Positions 34,141 to 41,844 of a stretch of 64,000 nucleotides of DNA are shown here, piece after piece. The stretch covers positions 2,356,001-2,420,000 of the forward strand of contig NZ_PHQX01000001.1 in NCBI RefSeq assembly GCF_002803515.1, in the 5' to 3' direction. This stretch comes from Stenotrophomonas lactitubi. GTDB lineage: Bacteria > Pseudomonadota > Gammaproteobacteria > Xanthomonadales > Xanthomonadaceae. The notes beneath the pieces are model-generated. The model did not search any database. It worked only from the letters and a program-made list of their open reading frames with translations, and was not told where the DNA came from. The first letter of the stretch is position 1. Every line of letters starts with the position of its first letter. Both the position numbers and the translations under genes were made by a program.

Positions 34141-36603
34141 TTACTTCGCGTTCTTCACGTAAGTGTCGAACCAGTTGAGCATTTCATACACCAGCTGCTC
34201 GTTCGACTCCAACGCGGTGTACCAGTGCGGCTCGTTCGGCAGCATCACCAGGCGGGTGGTGCCGCCATTGCCACGGATCGCCTGGTACAGCTTGCGCGAC
34301 TGGAACGGCTCGGTGCCCGGGTTGGCATCGTCCTCGCCGTGGACCAGCAGCAGCGGCAGCTTGATCTTGTCGGCGTAGAAGAACGGCGAGGCCTTCAGGT
34401 ACACGTCCTGCGCCTGCCACACCGAGCGGCGCTCGTTCTGGAAGCCGAACGGGGTGAAGGTCTTGTTGTACGAACCACTGGTCGCCACGCCGGCCTTGAA
34501 CAGGGTGGTGTGGGCGATCAGGTTGGCGGTCATCAGGCCACCATGGCTGTGGCCGGTCACGCCGATCCGGTTGCGGTCGACCACGCCCAGTTCCACGGCC
34601 TTGTCCACCGCTGCCTTGGCGTCGGCTTCCAGCTGTTCCAGATAGGTGTCGTAGGCGTTCTTCGGGTCACCCACGATCGGGAACGAGGCGTTGTCGATGA
34701 TCGCGTAGCCGGCCAGCAGCATCAGGCGGTACGGCTGCAGACGGGTGAAGGTCTGCTGCGAACCGGATACCTGGCCGGCCTGTGCGGCATTGGCGAAGTC
34801 GGCCGGGTATGCGTACAGGATCGCCGGTACGCGCTGACCTTCCTTGTAGCCCGGCGGCGTGTACAGGGTGAACGACAGGTCCACGCCATCGGCGCGCTTG
34901 TAGGTCACCAGGCGTTTCTGGATCTGCCGCACTTCCGGGGTCGGGTCGACCAGCTTGGTCAACGCGGTGGGCCTGGACTCGAACTGCGCTTCGCCGGCCT
35001 TGGCATTGTCGATGCGCTCACCGAGCAGACGCACGAACGCGTTCGGCGGGTCAATCACCGACTGGTGCCAGGTGACCAGATGGCCCGGCGTGGCACTGAA
35101 ACCGATGACCTGCTCATACGCATCGGCAGCGCTGCGGAACAGGCGTTCGCTCTTCAGCGTACCCAGGTTGAGCGCATCCAGGAACGGACGGTCGCCCTGC
35201 GGCGACGCGCCCTGCCCGCGCAGGAACACGGTGTTGCCTTCCTGGCGTACCACCGGCGCACCGCTGGGCAGGCGCTTGAACATCAGGTTGCCCGGGTTGC
35301 CGTACAGCTCATCGCTGGACATGTCCCACAGCAGTCGCCCTTCCTTCTTCGGCTGGTCCACATCGACGATGCGGGCCTGCATCCAGTGGCGGTTCTCGTC
35401 GTTCTCGAACTGGAACGACACGGCCGGGTCGGCCGACCACGCAAAGCCCTCGAAACGCTGCGCGGTGCGGGCGATTTCCACCGGCTTGCCGGTGAACGGC
35501 GCCTTCAGCATCAGCACGCGATCGCGATGCGGCACGCTCACCTTCCAGTCGCCCTTGTCCAGCGCTTCGGCATAGACCAGGGTAGCCGGGTCGGTGGAGC
35601 GCCAGTCGTAACCGCGCGGGCCTTCCGGCACGCCGTGTACCGGCACGCGATCGGCCAGCGGCAGGCTGGCCAGCACCGTGTTGCGGCCATTGCCGAGGTC
35701 CAGCACCGCTACATCGTTGGCGAAACGCTGGTAGGTCACCGCATGCGAGAACGGTGCCTTCAGGGTTTCGGTCAGCACATGCACGCCATCGGGTGCGGCG
35801 TTGACGTCGTTGTACAGCGCCGGCTGGCCAACCGGGCGCACGCTGCCGGCAGCGGCATCGACCACCGCCAGCTGCGAGGCACCGTAATAGGCGAACAGCT
35901 TTTCATCGTGCACGCTGGTCAGCGTGTCGCGCGCTTCATAGGTGCTGCTCTCGCCACTGCTGCCCAGCGACTCCTGCGCGTCCGGACCGGTGGGAGTACC
36001 GCCGTTGGACGGCGCCGGCCCCTGGTTGGCAGGTACCAGCTTCACCAGCAGGCTCTGGCTGCCACCCAGCCACTGCACGGTGTACCCGAAGATCGGATTC
36101 AGCTGCACATTCGGCACCTGCTTCACCTGGCCAGTGGCGGCGTCGCCCACCCACAGCTGCACGCTGGTATCGACCGCATTCTGGAAGGCGAAACGGCTGC
36201 CATCGGCCGACCACTGTGCGGCCCCTGCGCAGCCCTGCGGCAGGTTGACCTTGGTGCTCTTGCCGCTGGCGATCTCGACCAGGGTGAAGTCGGCCACACA
36301 GGCCGGAATGCCATAGCCGCCGGGGGTGTCGTGGCGGCTGCGGTTCTTCGGTTCCAGGCGCACGCCGGCCAGCTTCAGGTACGGCTGCGCCACGCGAGTA
36401 ATGGACGGATAGGTCTGCGCGGTGGTCAGCAGCAGGCGCTGGCCGCTGGGGTCGATGTTCGGTGCCGGCGGCGGCGGGGCCTTGAGTACCTTGAGCAGGT
36501 GTTCCGGTGGCTTGGCGTAGTCGGCGAAGGCCGGGCCGGCGGCCAGCAGGCCGAATGTGGCAACGGCAACGGCCGCCGCCAGAGAGGTACGACGGATGAG
36601 CAT
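34141..36603 (-). CDS. exported S9-family serine peptidase (prolyl oligopeptidase fold)
   Basis: 820 residues with a signal peptide (1-27, ending AFA). Residues ~40-560 form a beta-propeller-like gate domain; the alpha/beta-hydrolase domain follows. The catalytic triad is visible as Ser686 in GVTGHSHGGLMTANLI, Asp758 in LLVHGEDDANPGTEPF and His793 in MLPNEPHWY. The GHSHGG nucleophile elbow and length suggest the S9D-like glutamyl endopeptidase group rather than dipeptidyl peptidase IV. It probably trims peptides in the periplasm or outside the cell. Monocistronic with its own terminator. Confidence 0.92.
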   Translation of the reverse strand: MLIRRTSLAAAVAVATFGLLAAGPAFADYAKPPEHLLKVLKAPPPPAPNIDPSGQRLLLTTAQTYPSITRVAQPYLKLAGVRLEPKNRSRHDTPGGYGIPACVADFTLVEIASGKSTKVNLPQGCAGAAQWSADGSRFAFQNAVDTSVQLWVGDAATGQVKQVPNVQLNPIFGYTVQWLGGSQSLLVKLVPANQGPAPSNGGTPTGPDAQESLGSSGESSTYEARDTLTSVHDEKLFAYYGASQLAVVDAAAGSVRPVGQPALYNDVNAAPDGVHVLTETLKAPFSHAVTYQRFANDVAVLDLGNGRNTVLASLPLADRVPVHGVPEGPRGYDWRSTDPATLVYAEALDKGDWKVSVPHRDRVLMLKAPFTGKPVEIARTAQRFEGFAWSADPAVSFQFENDENRHWMQARIVDVDQPKKEGRLLWDMSSDELYGNPGNLMFKRLPSGAPVVRQEGNTVFLRGQGASPQGDRPFLDALNLGTLKSERLFRSAADAYEQVIGFSATPGHLVTWHQSVIDPPNAFVRLLGERIDNAKAGEAQFESRPTALTKLVDPTPEVRQIQKRLVTYKRADGVDLSFTLYTPPGYKEGQRVPAILYAYPADFANAAQAGQVSGSQQTFTRLQPYRLMLLAGYAIIDNASFPIVGDPKNAYDTYLEQLEADAKAAVDKAVELGVVDRNRIGVTGHSHGGLMTANLIAHTTLFKAGVATSGSYNKTFTPFGFQNERRSVWQAQDVYLKASPFFYADKIKLPLLLVHGEDDANPGTEPFQSRKLYQAIRGNGGTTRLVMLPNEPHWYTALESNEQLVYEMLNWFDTYVKNAK

Positions 36604-36758
36604 CCTTATCCCCTGGGAGTGAGTTGGGTACCCGCACTGCGGGCATGGGCCGAATCTAACACCCCCGGCCCACCGGGAAATGGGCCGGAAGGGCTAGTCG
36701 CCCCATCCTGCAAAGCGTGGCCCTGCCTGGCCCGGCTCCCTCCCGGGATGCCCCTCAC

Positions 36759-37094
36759 TTACTGCCGCGCGTGCAGCTCCCAGGTGGACAGATAATCGGG
36801 ATCGATCACCGTCACCCCACTGGACCGCAACTGGTACTCACCCGGCGCGGCCGGCAGGTACTGGTCCAGCATCGGCGGCAGGTAGCGCTCATGTCCGTCA
36901 TCGCCATCGGCCAGTACCAGTCCCTCTTCGGCACTGACCCGCAGCACGGTGCCGGCAAACTGTTCCAGCCCCTGTACCTGGCCATCGCCGCCAAAACGGG
37001 TAACGCCCACCAGTACCAGCTTGCCAATCATCTGCTCGGCCTTGGCATCATCCAGATCCAGGGGCGGCAGGGCTCCTCTCGATTCGTTGCTCAT
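36759..37094 (-). CDS. conserved small cytosolic protein of unknown function
   Basis: A 111-residue acidic protein with no signal or membrane segment. Core: AEQMIGKLVLVGVTRFGGDG, GTVLRVSAEEGLVLADG and QYLPAAPGEYQLRSSG, suggesting a small beta-barrel (SH3- or Sm-like) fold. GAGG lies 7 bp before the ATG. The ATG overlaps the stop of a possible upstream small gene by ATGA. Function is not known. Confidence 0.7.
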   Translation of the reverse strand: MSNESRGALPPLDLDDAKAEQMIGKLVLVGVTRFGGDGQVQGLEQFAGTVLRVSAEEGLVLADGDDGHERYLPPMLDQYLPAAPGEYQLRSSGVTVIDPDYLSTWELHARQ

Positions 37095-37288
37095 CGTGCA
37101 CCTCGGAAGCCTGCGTGGACATCGTGGACGAGATGCGCGCCCAGTGCTGCGAACGAAACAGCGTCGTGGGGCGACTCGCATGCATGTAGTGGCTCTGCGC
37201 ACTGCGGGATGCAGAGCCAACCATCGGTGCTCAACTCACGGAAGAATTCTGTCTGAGGCTGCATGAACCGCAGCAGCGGTTTCAGCAT
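37091..37288 (-). CDS. possible small gene overlapping the next by ATGA
   Basis: A 65-codon frame starting MLKPLLRFMQPQTEFFRELS. It ends in a 4-bp ATGA overlap with the next gene, a spacing typical of real operons. Its third-position GC is lower than in neighbouring genes, and no family is recognised, so it may be a chance frame or a recently acquired gene. Confidence 0.35.
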   Translation of the reverse strand: MLKPLLRFMQPQTEFFRELSTDGWLCIPQCAEPLHACESPHDAVSFAALGAHLVHDVHAGFRGAR

Positions 37289-37711
37289 GTTCGCCGACAA
37301 CAGCACATTCCACCTGGGCGACAGGCCGGTTGCTGATGCGGTAGGTGTACGCGTGAACAGGACTGTGCATCGCGGGCCTCCTTGCCGGGGGAGTGGCCTC
37401 GCAGGACCACATTCAACGCTGCGCAAATGTGCCGGAAACGAGCTGGCGGGTATCGATCGCGGGAAAGCGACAGGGACGCCTGCAACTCAGGGTCACGCCT
37501 GCGCTTGATCGTCTACACGGTTGGATGCTGCCACCGCCCAGGGAATGGCGAAGTGAAGAAGTTCCGTAGCGTCCCGTCCCAGGCACCTTCACTTGCGGCC
37601 CGTGCCTGAGCCGAACGCGCCCTGCCCCGATTCCAGCAATCGTCATTTCCATTTAACCTGTGATTCACTTGGCCCACTTTAGGGTCAGCGCTCAACATGC
37701 AGGGAACGCTT
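37289..37711. other. 423-bp non-coding stretch upstream of effector-immunity pair
   Basis: No convincing gene on either strand: the open frames are short, in poor codon use, and without start signals. Base composition is less GC-rich than its surroundings, with an AT-rich patch near 37640-37685 that likely holds the promoter of the downstream lipoprotein gene. This marks the left edge of the accessory island. Confidence 0.5.
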
Positions 37712-38329
37712 ATGTTTGGGTACGCATTCACACGGCCGTGGGCAATCGCCCTATGTGCGGCCTCGCTCTGCGCCTGCACACACGCGACTGACCGTTCGTC
37801 GACTTCTCAAGGACCCGTTACCATGGCATCGACTGCCTCCGACGCCGCAACGCCGTCTGCGCTCAGCGCAGACCAACTGCTGTTGCGCCTGCTGGATCTG
37901 ATCAAGGACACCACCTCCACCCGTGAACTGACCCTTGAACGGGTATCGCAGGCCATGCAGGCTCCCGCGCAGAGTTTCGGCCCGGGGCATTTCGGCTACG
38001 GCGGCACGCTGACGCCGGAATGGAGCTACGGCCTGGAGATCAAGAAGGCTGGCGCCGCCGATGCGCGTCTCGATCTCAATTTCATCGACACCACCGCCGA
38101 CCGCAAAGCCAACGCATCGGCGATCTGCCAGGTCGACTTCAATCAGTTCGCCGCGGGTCTGCAGGCCGCGGGCTTCAAGCGCGACACCATCCGCGGCGAG
38201 CACGGCCGGGTCATCCATGACCGTTTCGATCGCCCGGATCTGACCATCAAGGTCGACACGATGGCTGAGGATTCAACCCCGTCTGGCAAGCCGGCGCATG
38301 CCTGCGTCCGCCTTGTGACCGTGCAGTAA
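37712..38329 (+). CDS. lipoprotein, probable immunity protein (X-Tfi) for the adjacent T4SS effector
   Basis: 205 residues. The N-terminus has a basic start, a hydrophobic stretch and a lipobox-like LCAC ending at Cys22, followed by a Ser/Thr-rich tether, consistent with a periplasm-facing lipoprotein. The mature part (about 45-205) is a mixed alpha/beta domain I do not recognise. The ATG at 37712 is chosen because AGGGA sits 8 bp upstream; an ATG 15 bp earlier lacks one. Its stop lies 13 bp before the effector gene. In the Xanthomonadales T4SS, lipoprotein immunity genes directly precede effector genes; that known arrangement is the basis for the call, and inhibition itself is inference. Confidence 0.72.
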   Translation: MFGYAFTRPWAIALCAASLCACTHATDRSSTSQGPVTMASTASDAATPSALSADQLLLRLLDLIKDTTSTRELTLERVSQAMQAPAQSFGPGHFGYGGTLTPEWSYGLEIKKAGAADARLDLNFIDTTADRKANASAICQVDFNQFAAGLQAAGFKRDTIRGEHGRVIHDRFDRPDLTIKVDTMAEDSTPSGKPAHACVRLVTVQ

Positions 38330-38342
38330 GGAGCACCGCACC

Positions 38343-39773
38343 ATGCCTACGCTTTCAGCGGATACGGAACGCCTGCTGACCGAATTTGCAGGAAAACCCG
38401 ATGTAACGACCGATCAGGTCGACAACCTTCGCAAGGCCATTGCCAATTCTCCGGCGCTGGCAACCCAGGTCGACTTGGCCATCACCGCCGGTCATCTGCA
38501 GCGCTTCGAGCTGTTGCCCGCCGACAGCAATGTGGCCGGCGAGTACGTCAGCGGCGCAAAGGCCATCCGCCTGCCGGCATCCAGTCTGTCCACGCTGGCA
38601 GCCCCGGACAAGCACGATGCTGCAGAGCTGACGTTCGTCCTGGGCCATGAGATCCAGCATGGGCTCAATGATGCAGCGACCGAACGTGCCTACGAGCAGT
38701 TTGATTCTGATATTGCAGACATTGCCGCGCGCGATTCGACCCACGACTACACCCAGGCCATTGGCACCCTGCTCGCAGCCAACCGACGCGACGAGGCATC
38801 GGCGAACATCGAGGGCTGGAATGCACTGGTCGGCATGGTCAAGACCGCCAACCCGGACGCCACGCTGGAGGATGTATATAACGCAAGTACCCGTGCAAAC
38901 GAGTTCGTGCGCGTGCAGCCCGGCCCGCCGATGACCTATACCGCGCATCCGGACCTCACACTCAATGCAGACCTGAGCATGACCGCCACTGCCGCCAACA
39001 TCGAGGGCATGGGCAAGCACTACTACGACGAAGGCGTGTCGTCCGGGCTGGGGCCCAATGGCAATTCTGACTACCAGAATTTCTACGCTGCCTCTGCCAT
39101 CAGCCGCGCCTGCGAGGAAGAGGCCAAAAACCCGGCACCCGATGGCATCAGCAGGATGTCGGTGAACATGGCACAGCTGGGCCTGCAGGAAAGCCTGCTG
39201 GAACAGAACGGCCTGTATCTGGGTAAGGGCACGCCGCCACGACAGCCCTACTTCGATACCAGCACTTCGCCGTCCACGCTGCATTATTTCGACCACACCG
39301 AGGGCACCTACGCCCACGTGCCCATCACCGCGCAGGCGACCGCCGCTCCCTCGAACGAGGCGCAGGTTGCGTTGGCGGGCGGCAACGACCGTGCCCTGCA
39401 CGACCAGATCCGCGGCAAGGTGGCCGAGCTGGATGCCGCCAACGGCCGCAGCTTCGACGCTTCCAGTGAACGCCTGAGCGCAAGCCTGCTGGTGCTGGCC
39501 CGCGAGAACGGCCTGGACCGCGTGGATCATGTGGTGCTCAGCCGCCAGGCCGGCGACGTCGCTGCGGCACAGAACGTGTTCGTGGTGAAGGGCGCGCTGG
39601 ATGATCCTGCGTCGCTGCGTGCGTCGGCAGCTACCGCTGAAGCCGCCCAGCGGCCGGTGCAGGAAAGCCTGGACAGCCTCGCCATCGTCAACCAGCGCCA
39701 GGCCGACCACGCCTCGCAGGAGCAGACGCGCCAGCAGGTGCAGGAACAGCAGCGCAGCGCACTGTCGCATTGA
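38343..39773 (+). CDS. XVIPCD-containing T4SS effector with HEXXH metallopeptidase domain (X-Tfe)
   Basis: 476 residues. An N-terminal helical segment precedes a zinc-peptidase core with ELTFVLGHEIQHGLND (His102-Glu-Ile-Gln-His106); Glu151 in RRDEASANIEGWNAL is a plausible third ligand. The C-terminal ~120 residues match the XVIPCD secretion domain: ALHDQIRGKVAELDAANG, LARENGLDRVDHVVLS, NVFVVKGALDDPASLR, PVQESLDSLAIVNQRQA, then a Gln-rich tail. XVIPCD is recognised by the VirD4 coupling protein of the bacteria-killing T4SS of Xanthomonas and S. maltophilia. AAGGAG lies 9 bp before the ATG. The target is unknown; cell-wall peptide crosslinks or a periplasmic protein are possible. The T4SS itself is not in this window. 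Confidence 0.85.
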   Translation: MPTLSADTERLLTEFAGKPDVTTDQVDNLRKAIANSPALATQVDLAITAGHLQRFELLPADSNVAGEYVSGAKAIRLPASSLSTLAAPDKHDAAELTFVLGHEIQHGLNDAATERAYEQFDSDIADIAARDSTHDYTQAIGTLLAANRRDEASANIEGWNALVGMVKTANPDATLEDVYNASTRANEFVRVQPGPPMTYTAHPDLTLNADLSMTATAANIEGMGKHYYDEGVSSGLGPNGNSDYQNFYAASAISRACEEEAKNPAPDGISRMSVNMAQLGLQESLLEQNGLYLGKGTPPRQPYFDTSTSPSTLHYFDHTEGTYAHVPITAQATAAPSNEAQVALAGGNDRALHDQIRGKVAELDAANGRSFDASSERLSASLLVLARENGLDRVDHVVLSRQAGDVAAAQNVFVVKGALDDPASLRASAATAEAAQRPVQESLDSLAIVNQRQADHASQEQTRQQVQEQQRSALSH

Positions 39774-39783
39774 GGTCAGGGAC

Positions 39784-39805
39784 GGCGCCGGGCATCGCCC
39801 GGCGC
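39784..39805. repeat. REP-like palindrome after effector gene
   Basis: GGCGCCGGGCATCGCCCGGCGC, 10 bp after the effector stop. A GC-rich hairpin without a T-run, so probably REP-derived, possibly acting as a weak terminator or 3' stabiliser. Confidence 0.65.
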
Positions 39806-39837
39806 AACCCGCGCATGGGCCACGCTAGAATGCGTGC

Positions 39838-40614
39838 ATGCGTACCGTCCATGCCCTTCGCTACATCACCCCCTTGCGGGAAGGTGGCTCACTGCCTGCC
39901 GTGGTCGAGACCGACGACGACGGCATGGCCGTACTCAAGTTCCGTGGTGCCGGCCAAGGGCCAAAGGCGCTGATCGCCGAGTTGATCGCGGGCGAGATGG
40001 CGCGCGCGGTGGGCCTGCCGATTCCGGAGATCCTGTTCGTCGAGCTGGACAGCGAGTTCGCCCGCACCGAGCCCGACCCGGAGATCCAGGACCTGATCCG
40101 CGCCAGCGAAGGCCTGAACCTGGGCCTGGATTACCTGCCCGGCGCGATCAACTACGACCCGGCGGCAATGCCGGTGGACGCTGACCTGGCCTCGCGCATC
40201 GTCTGGTTCGATGCGTTCACCAGCAACGTCGACCGCACCACGCGCAATCCGAACCTGATGGTGTGGCACCGCAAGCTGTATCTGATCGACCACGGCGCGG
40301 CGATGTACTTCCATCACGACTGGGCCAACGCCGGCGATGCCTGCGAGAAGCCCTTCGTGCTGATCCGCGACCACGTGCTGCTGTCGTTCGCCAGCCGCAT
40401 CGCCGAGGTCGATGCCGAACTGGCTGCGCGCCTGCCGGATGCGGAAATCGAGCGCATTGTAGGCCTGGTGCCGGACAGCTGGCTGGTCGATGAGCCGGCC
40501 TTCGACAGCCCCCAGGCTTATCGGCAGGGCTACATCAATTACCTGAAGCATCGCCTGAAGGTACGTGCGGTGTTCGTGCAGGAGGCCATCCGTGCCCACG
40601 CTGCACACGTATGA
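39838..40614 (+). CDS. HipA-like kinase domain protein
   Basis: 258 residues of the compact HipA_2-type family. Kinase-like elements are in order: a possible ATP lysine, Lys34 in MAVLKFRG; catalytic Asp132 with Asn137 in SNVDRTTRNPN; and the metal-binding DHG at 151-153 in LYLIDHGAAM. True HipA is ~440 residues, phosphorylates glutamyl-tRNA synthetase and is paired with HipB; here there is no HipB-like HTH gene. Instead it overlaps a DUF3037 gene by 23 bp. A phosphotransferase role is inferred; the substrate is unknown. Confidence 0.82.
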   Translation: MRTVHALRYITPLREGGSLPAVVETDDDGMAVLKFRGAGQGPKALIAELIAGEMARAVGLPIPEILFVELDSEFARTEPDPEIQDLIRASEGLNLGLDYLPGAINYDPAAMPVDADLASRIVWFDAFTSNVDRTTRNPNLMVWHRKLYLIDHGAAMYFHHDWANAGDACEKPFVLIRDHVLLSFASRIAEVDAELAARLPDAEIERIVGLVPDSWLVDEPAFDSPQAYRQGYINYLKHRLKVRAVFVQEAIRAHAAHV

Positions 40615-40984
40615 CTATGCCGTCATCCGCGTGGTACCGCGGGTGGAACGCGAGGAGTTCATCAACGTCGGGGTGATCGTGTCCTGCCCCGGCGCACGTC
40701 ACCTCGAAGCGGCGATCGAGATCGACGCTGCGCGCCTGCAGGCCTTCGCGCCGGCGCTGGATATTGAAGCGCTGCAGCCGTGGCTGGATGCCATCGTGGC
40801 GATCTGCCGGGGCGATGCCAACGCCGGCCCGATTGCGCAGCTGCCCGCGCGCGCGCGCTTCCATTTCCTGACCGCCAAGCGCAGCTCGGTGGTGCAGATG
40901 TCCAGCACACATGTGGGCCGCACGGCAGACCCGGCCGGCGTGGTCGAACACCTGATGACGAAGATGGTGCGGGTCCCGACCTAG
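40592..40984 (+). CDS. DUF3037 family protein
   Basis: 130 residues starting at GTG 40592, with GGAGG 7 bp upstream inside the end of the kinase gene. The hallmark N-terminus YDYAVIRVVPRVEREEFINV, then GVIVSCPG, marks DUF3037, a cytosolic family of unknown function. The 23-bp overlap with the HipA-like gene implies coupled translation. Co-occurrence of these two families is known to me from other Proteobacteria; whether the partner regulates the kinase is not established. Confidence 0.82.
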   Translation: MPTLHTYDYAVIRVVPRVEREEFINVGVIVSCPGARHLEAAIEIDAARLQAFAPALDIEALQPWLDAIVAICRGDANAGPIAQLPARARFHFLTAKRSSVVQMSSTHVGRTADPAGVVEHLMTKMVRVPT

Positions 40985-40988
40985 CGCG

Positions 40989-41177
40989 TTACCTGCCGTT
41001 GCTCCAGCGCGCGGTCATTTTGCTGCGGATCGGGGTGCGCTCGGTGTTGCTGTCCGTGGCGGTGAAGCGCATCACCTTGACCGCGTTCAACGCCCAGCCG
41101 CTGAGGGCCGTTGACGGATTGGCATCCACCAGCTTTACGTCATACGTCCGGCCGCGCTTGTTGTTCGAATAGGCCAC
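40989..41177 (-). CDS. small protein of unknown function, GTG start with strong SD
   Basis: A 62-residue basic protein starting at GTG 41177 (VAYSNNKRGRTYDVKLVDAN), with AGAGGAGG 5 bp upstream, the best Shine-Dalgarno site in the neighbourhood. It is convergent with the DUF3037 gene, 4 bp apart. No domain recognised; it could form a small beta-sheet protein. Confidence 0.55.
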   Translation of the reverse strand: MAYSNNKRGRTYDVKLVDANPSTALSGWALNAVKVMRFTATDSNTERTPIRSKMTARWSNGR

Positions 41178-41297
41178 GGTCACCTCCTCTGCGAACTGCA
41201 CACGCCCGGGATCGGCATATCGCAGTAATGCGGAGCAGCATCGTAGGCATGGTTGTCATTCCCTGTACGCCTGTGATCGGTACCCAAGCGCACGCCA

Positions 41298-41804
41298 TCA
41301 CGGACTTTTTCGATTCACCGCAACGGTCACCGCGAAGTAGGGAATCGCGCTCCACTGCCCGCGCGGATGATGCAGCGATTCCACGCCCATGCCGATCTGG
41401 TAGTTCACGCTGCCGGGCTGCTCGCGCCAGAAATAGGGCGCGCCGTTGCTCCAGCCACAGCAGACGTACGTCAATGACGGCATGCCGAAGGTCTGCTGCA
41501 GGTAGGCTTCAATCCTCGCCGCCGAAGCGCCGCTGACGCGATACCGCGCTTCCATCGGCTGGAGATAGGAAGCATCGTCCTGCGTGCAGCCGACGTATTC
41601 CAGTTCGGGGGGTTTTCGGCCCATCGCCTGCAGGAAATCCTGGCAGACGGTGTCCGGCCGGGCCAGGCCTTCGACTCGGCCGTGCAATTCCCACTCGGCG
41701 ATCGCAGCAGCGGGCGTCTGTGCGCTGGCAGTGACGACGCTGCCGATCAGCAAAAGATGCAACAGGGTAATGGCAGATCCTCTGCAGATGGGGCGGGACG
41801 TCAT
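41298..41804 (-). CDS. secreted DUF4952-like protein
   Basis: A 168-residue protein with a signal peptide (about 1-29, ending ASA). The mature domain has VCQDFLQAMGRKPPELEYVGC, ARYRVSGASAARIEAYLQ and SLTYVCCGWSNG, which I associate with DUF4952. Four cysteines are likely paired in disulfides. No Shine-Dalgarno site is obvious. It is transcribed toward the small GTG gene, on the same strand. Function is unknown; exported and in an accessory stretch, so it could interact with envelope toxins, but nothing shows this. Confidence 0.7.
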   Translation of the reverse strand: MTSRPICRGSAITLLHLLLIGSVVTASAQTPAAAIAEWELHGRVEGLARPDTVCQDFLQAMGRKPPELEYVGCTQDDASYLQPMEARYRVSGASAARIEAYLQQTFGMPSLTYVCCGWSNGAPYFWREQPGSVNYQIGMGVESLHHPRGQWSAIPYFAVTVAVNRKSP

Positions 41805-41844
41805 CGTAAACTACCGACGCCACCACTCGCTGCGCATGATTCGA

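Noticed and set aside
34225..36795. 856-codon open frame opposite the S9 peptidase gene
   Set aside because: Antisense shadow; the minus-strand frame has a signal peptide, catalytic triad and terminator, while this one has none.
37513..37779. 88-codon minus-strand frame before the lipoprotein gene
   Set aside because: It overlaps the lipoprotein start, has poor codon use and no Shine-Dalgarno site or family features.
39838..40984. Classical HipAB persistence toxin-antitoxin module
   Set aside because: The kinase is only 258 residues, lacks the HipA N-terminal layout, and there is no HipB-type HTH gene on either side.
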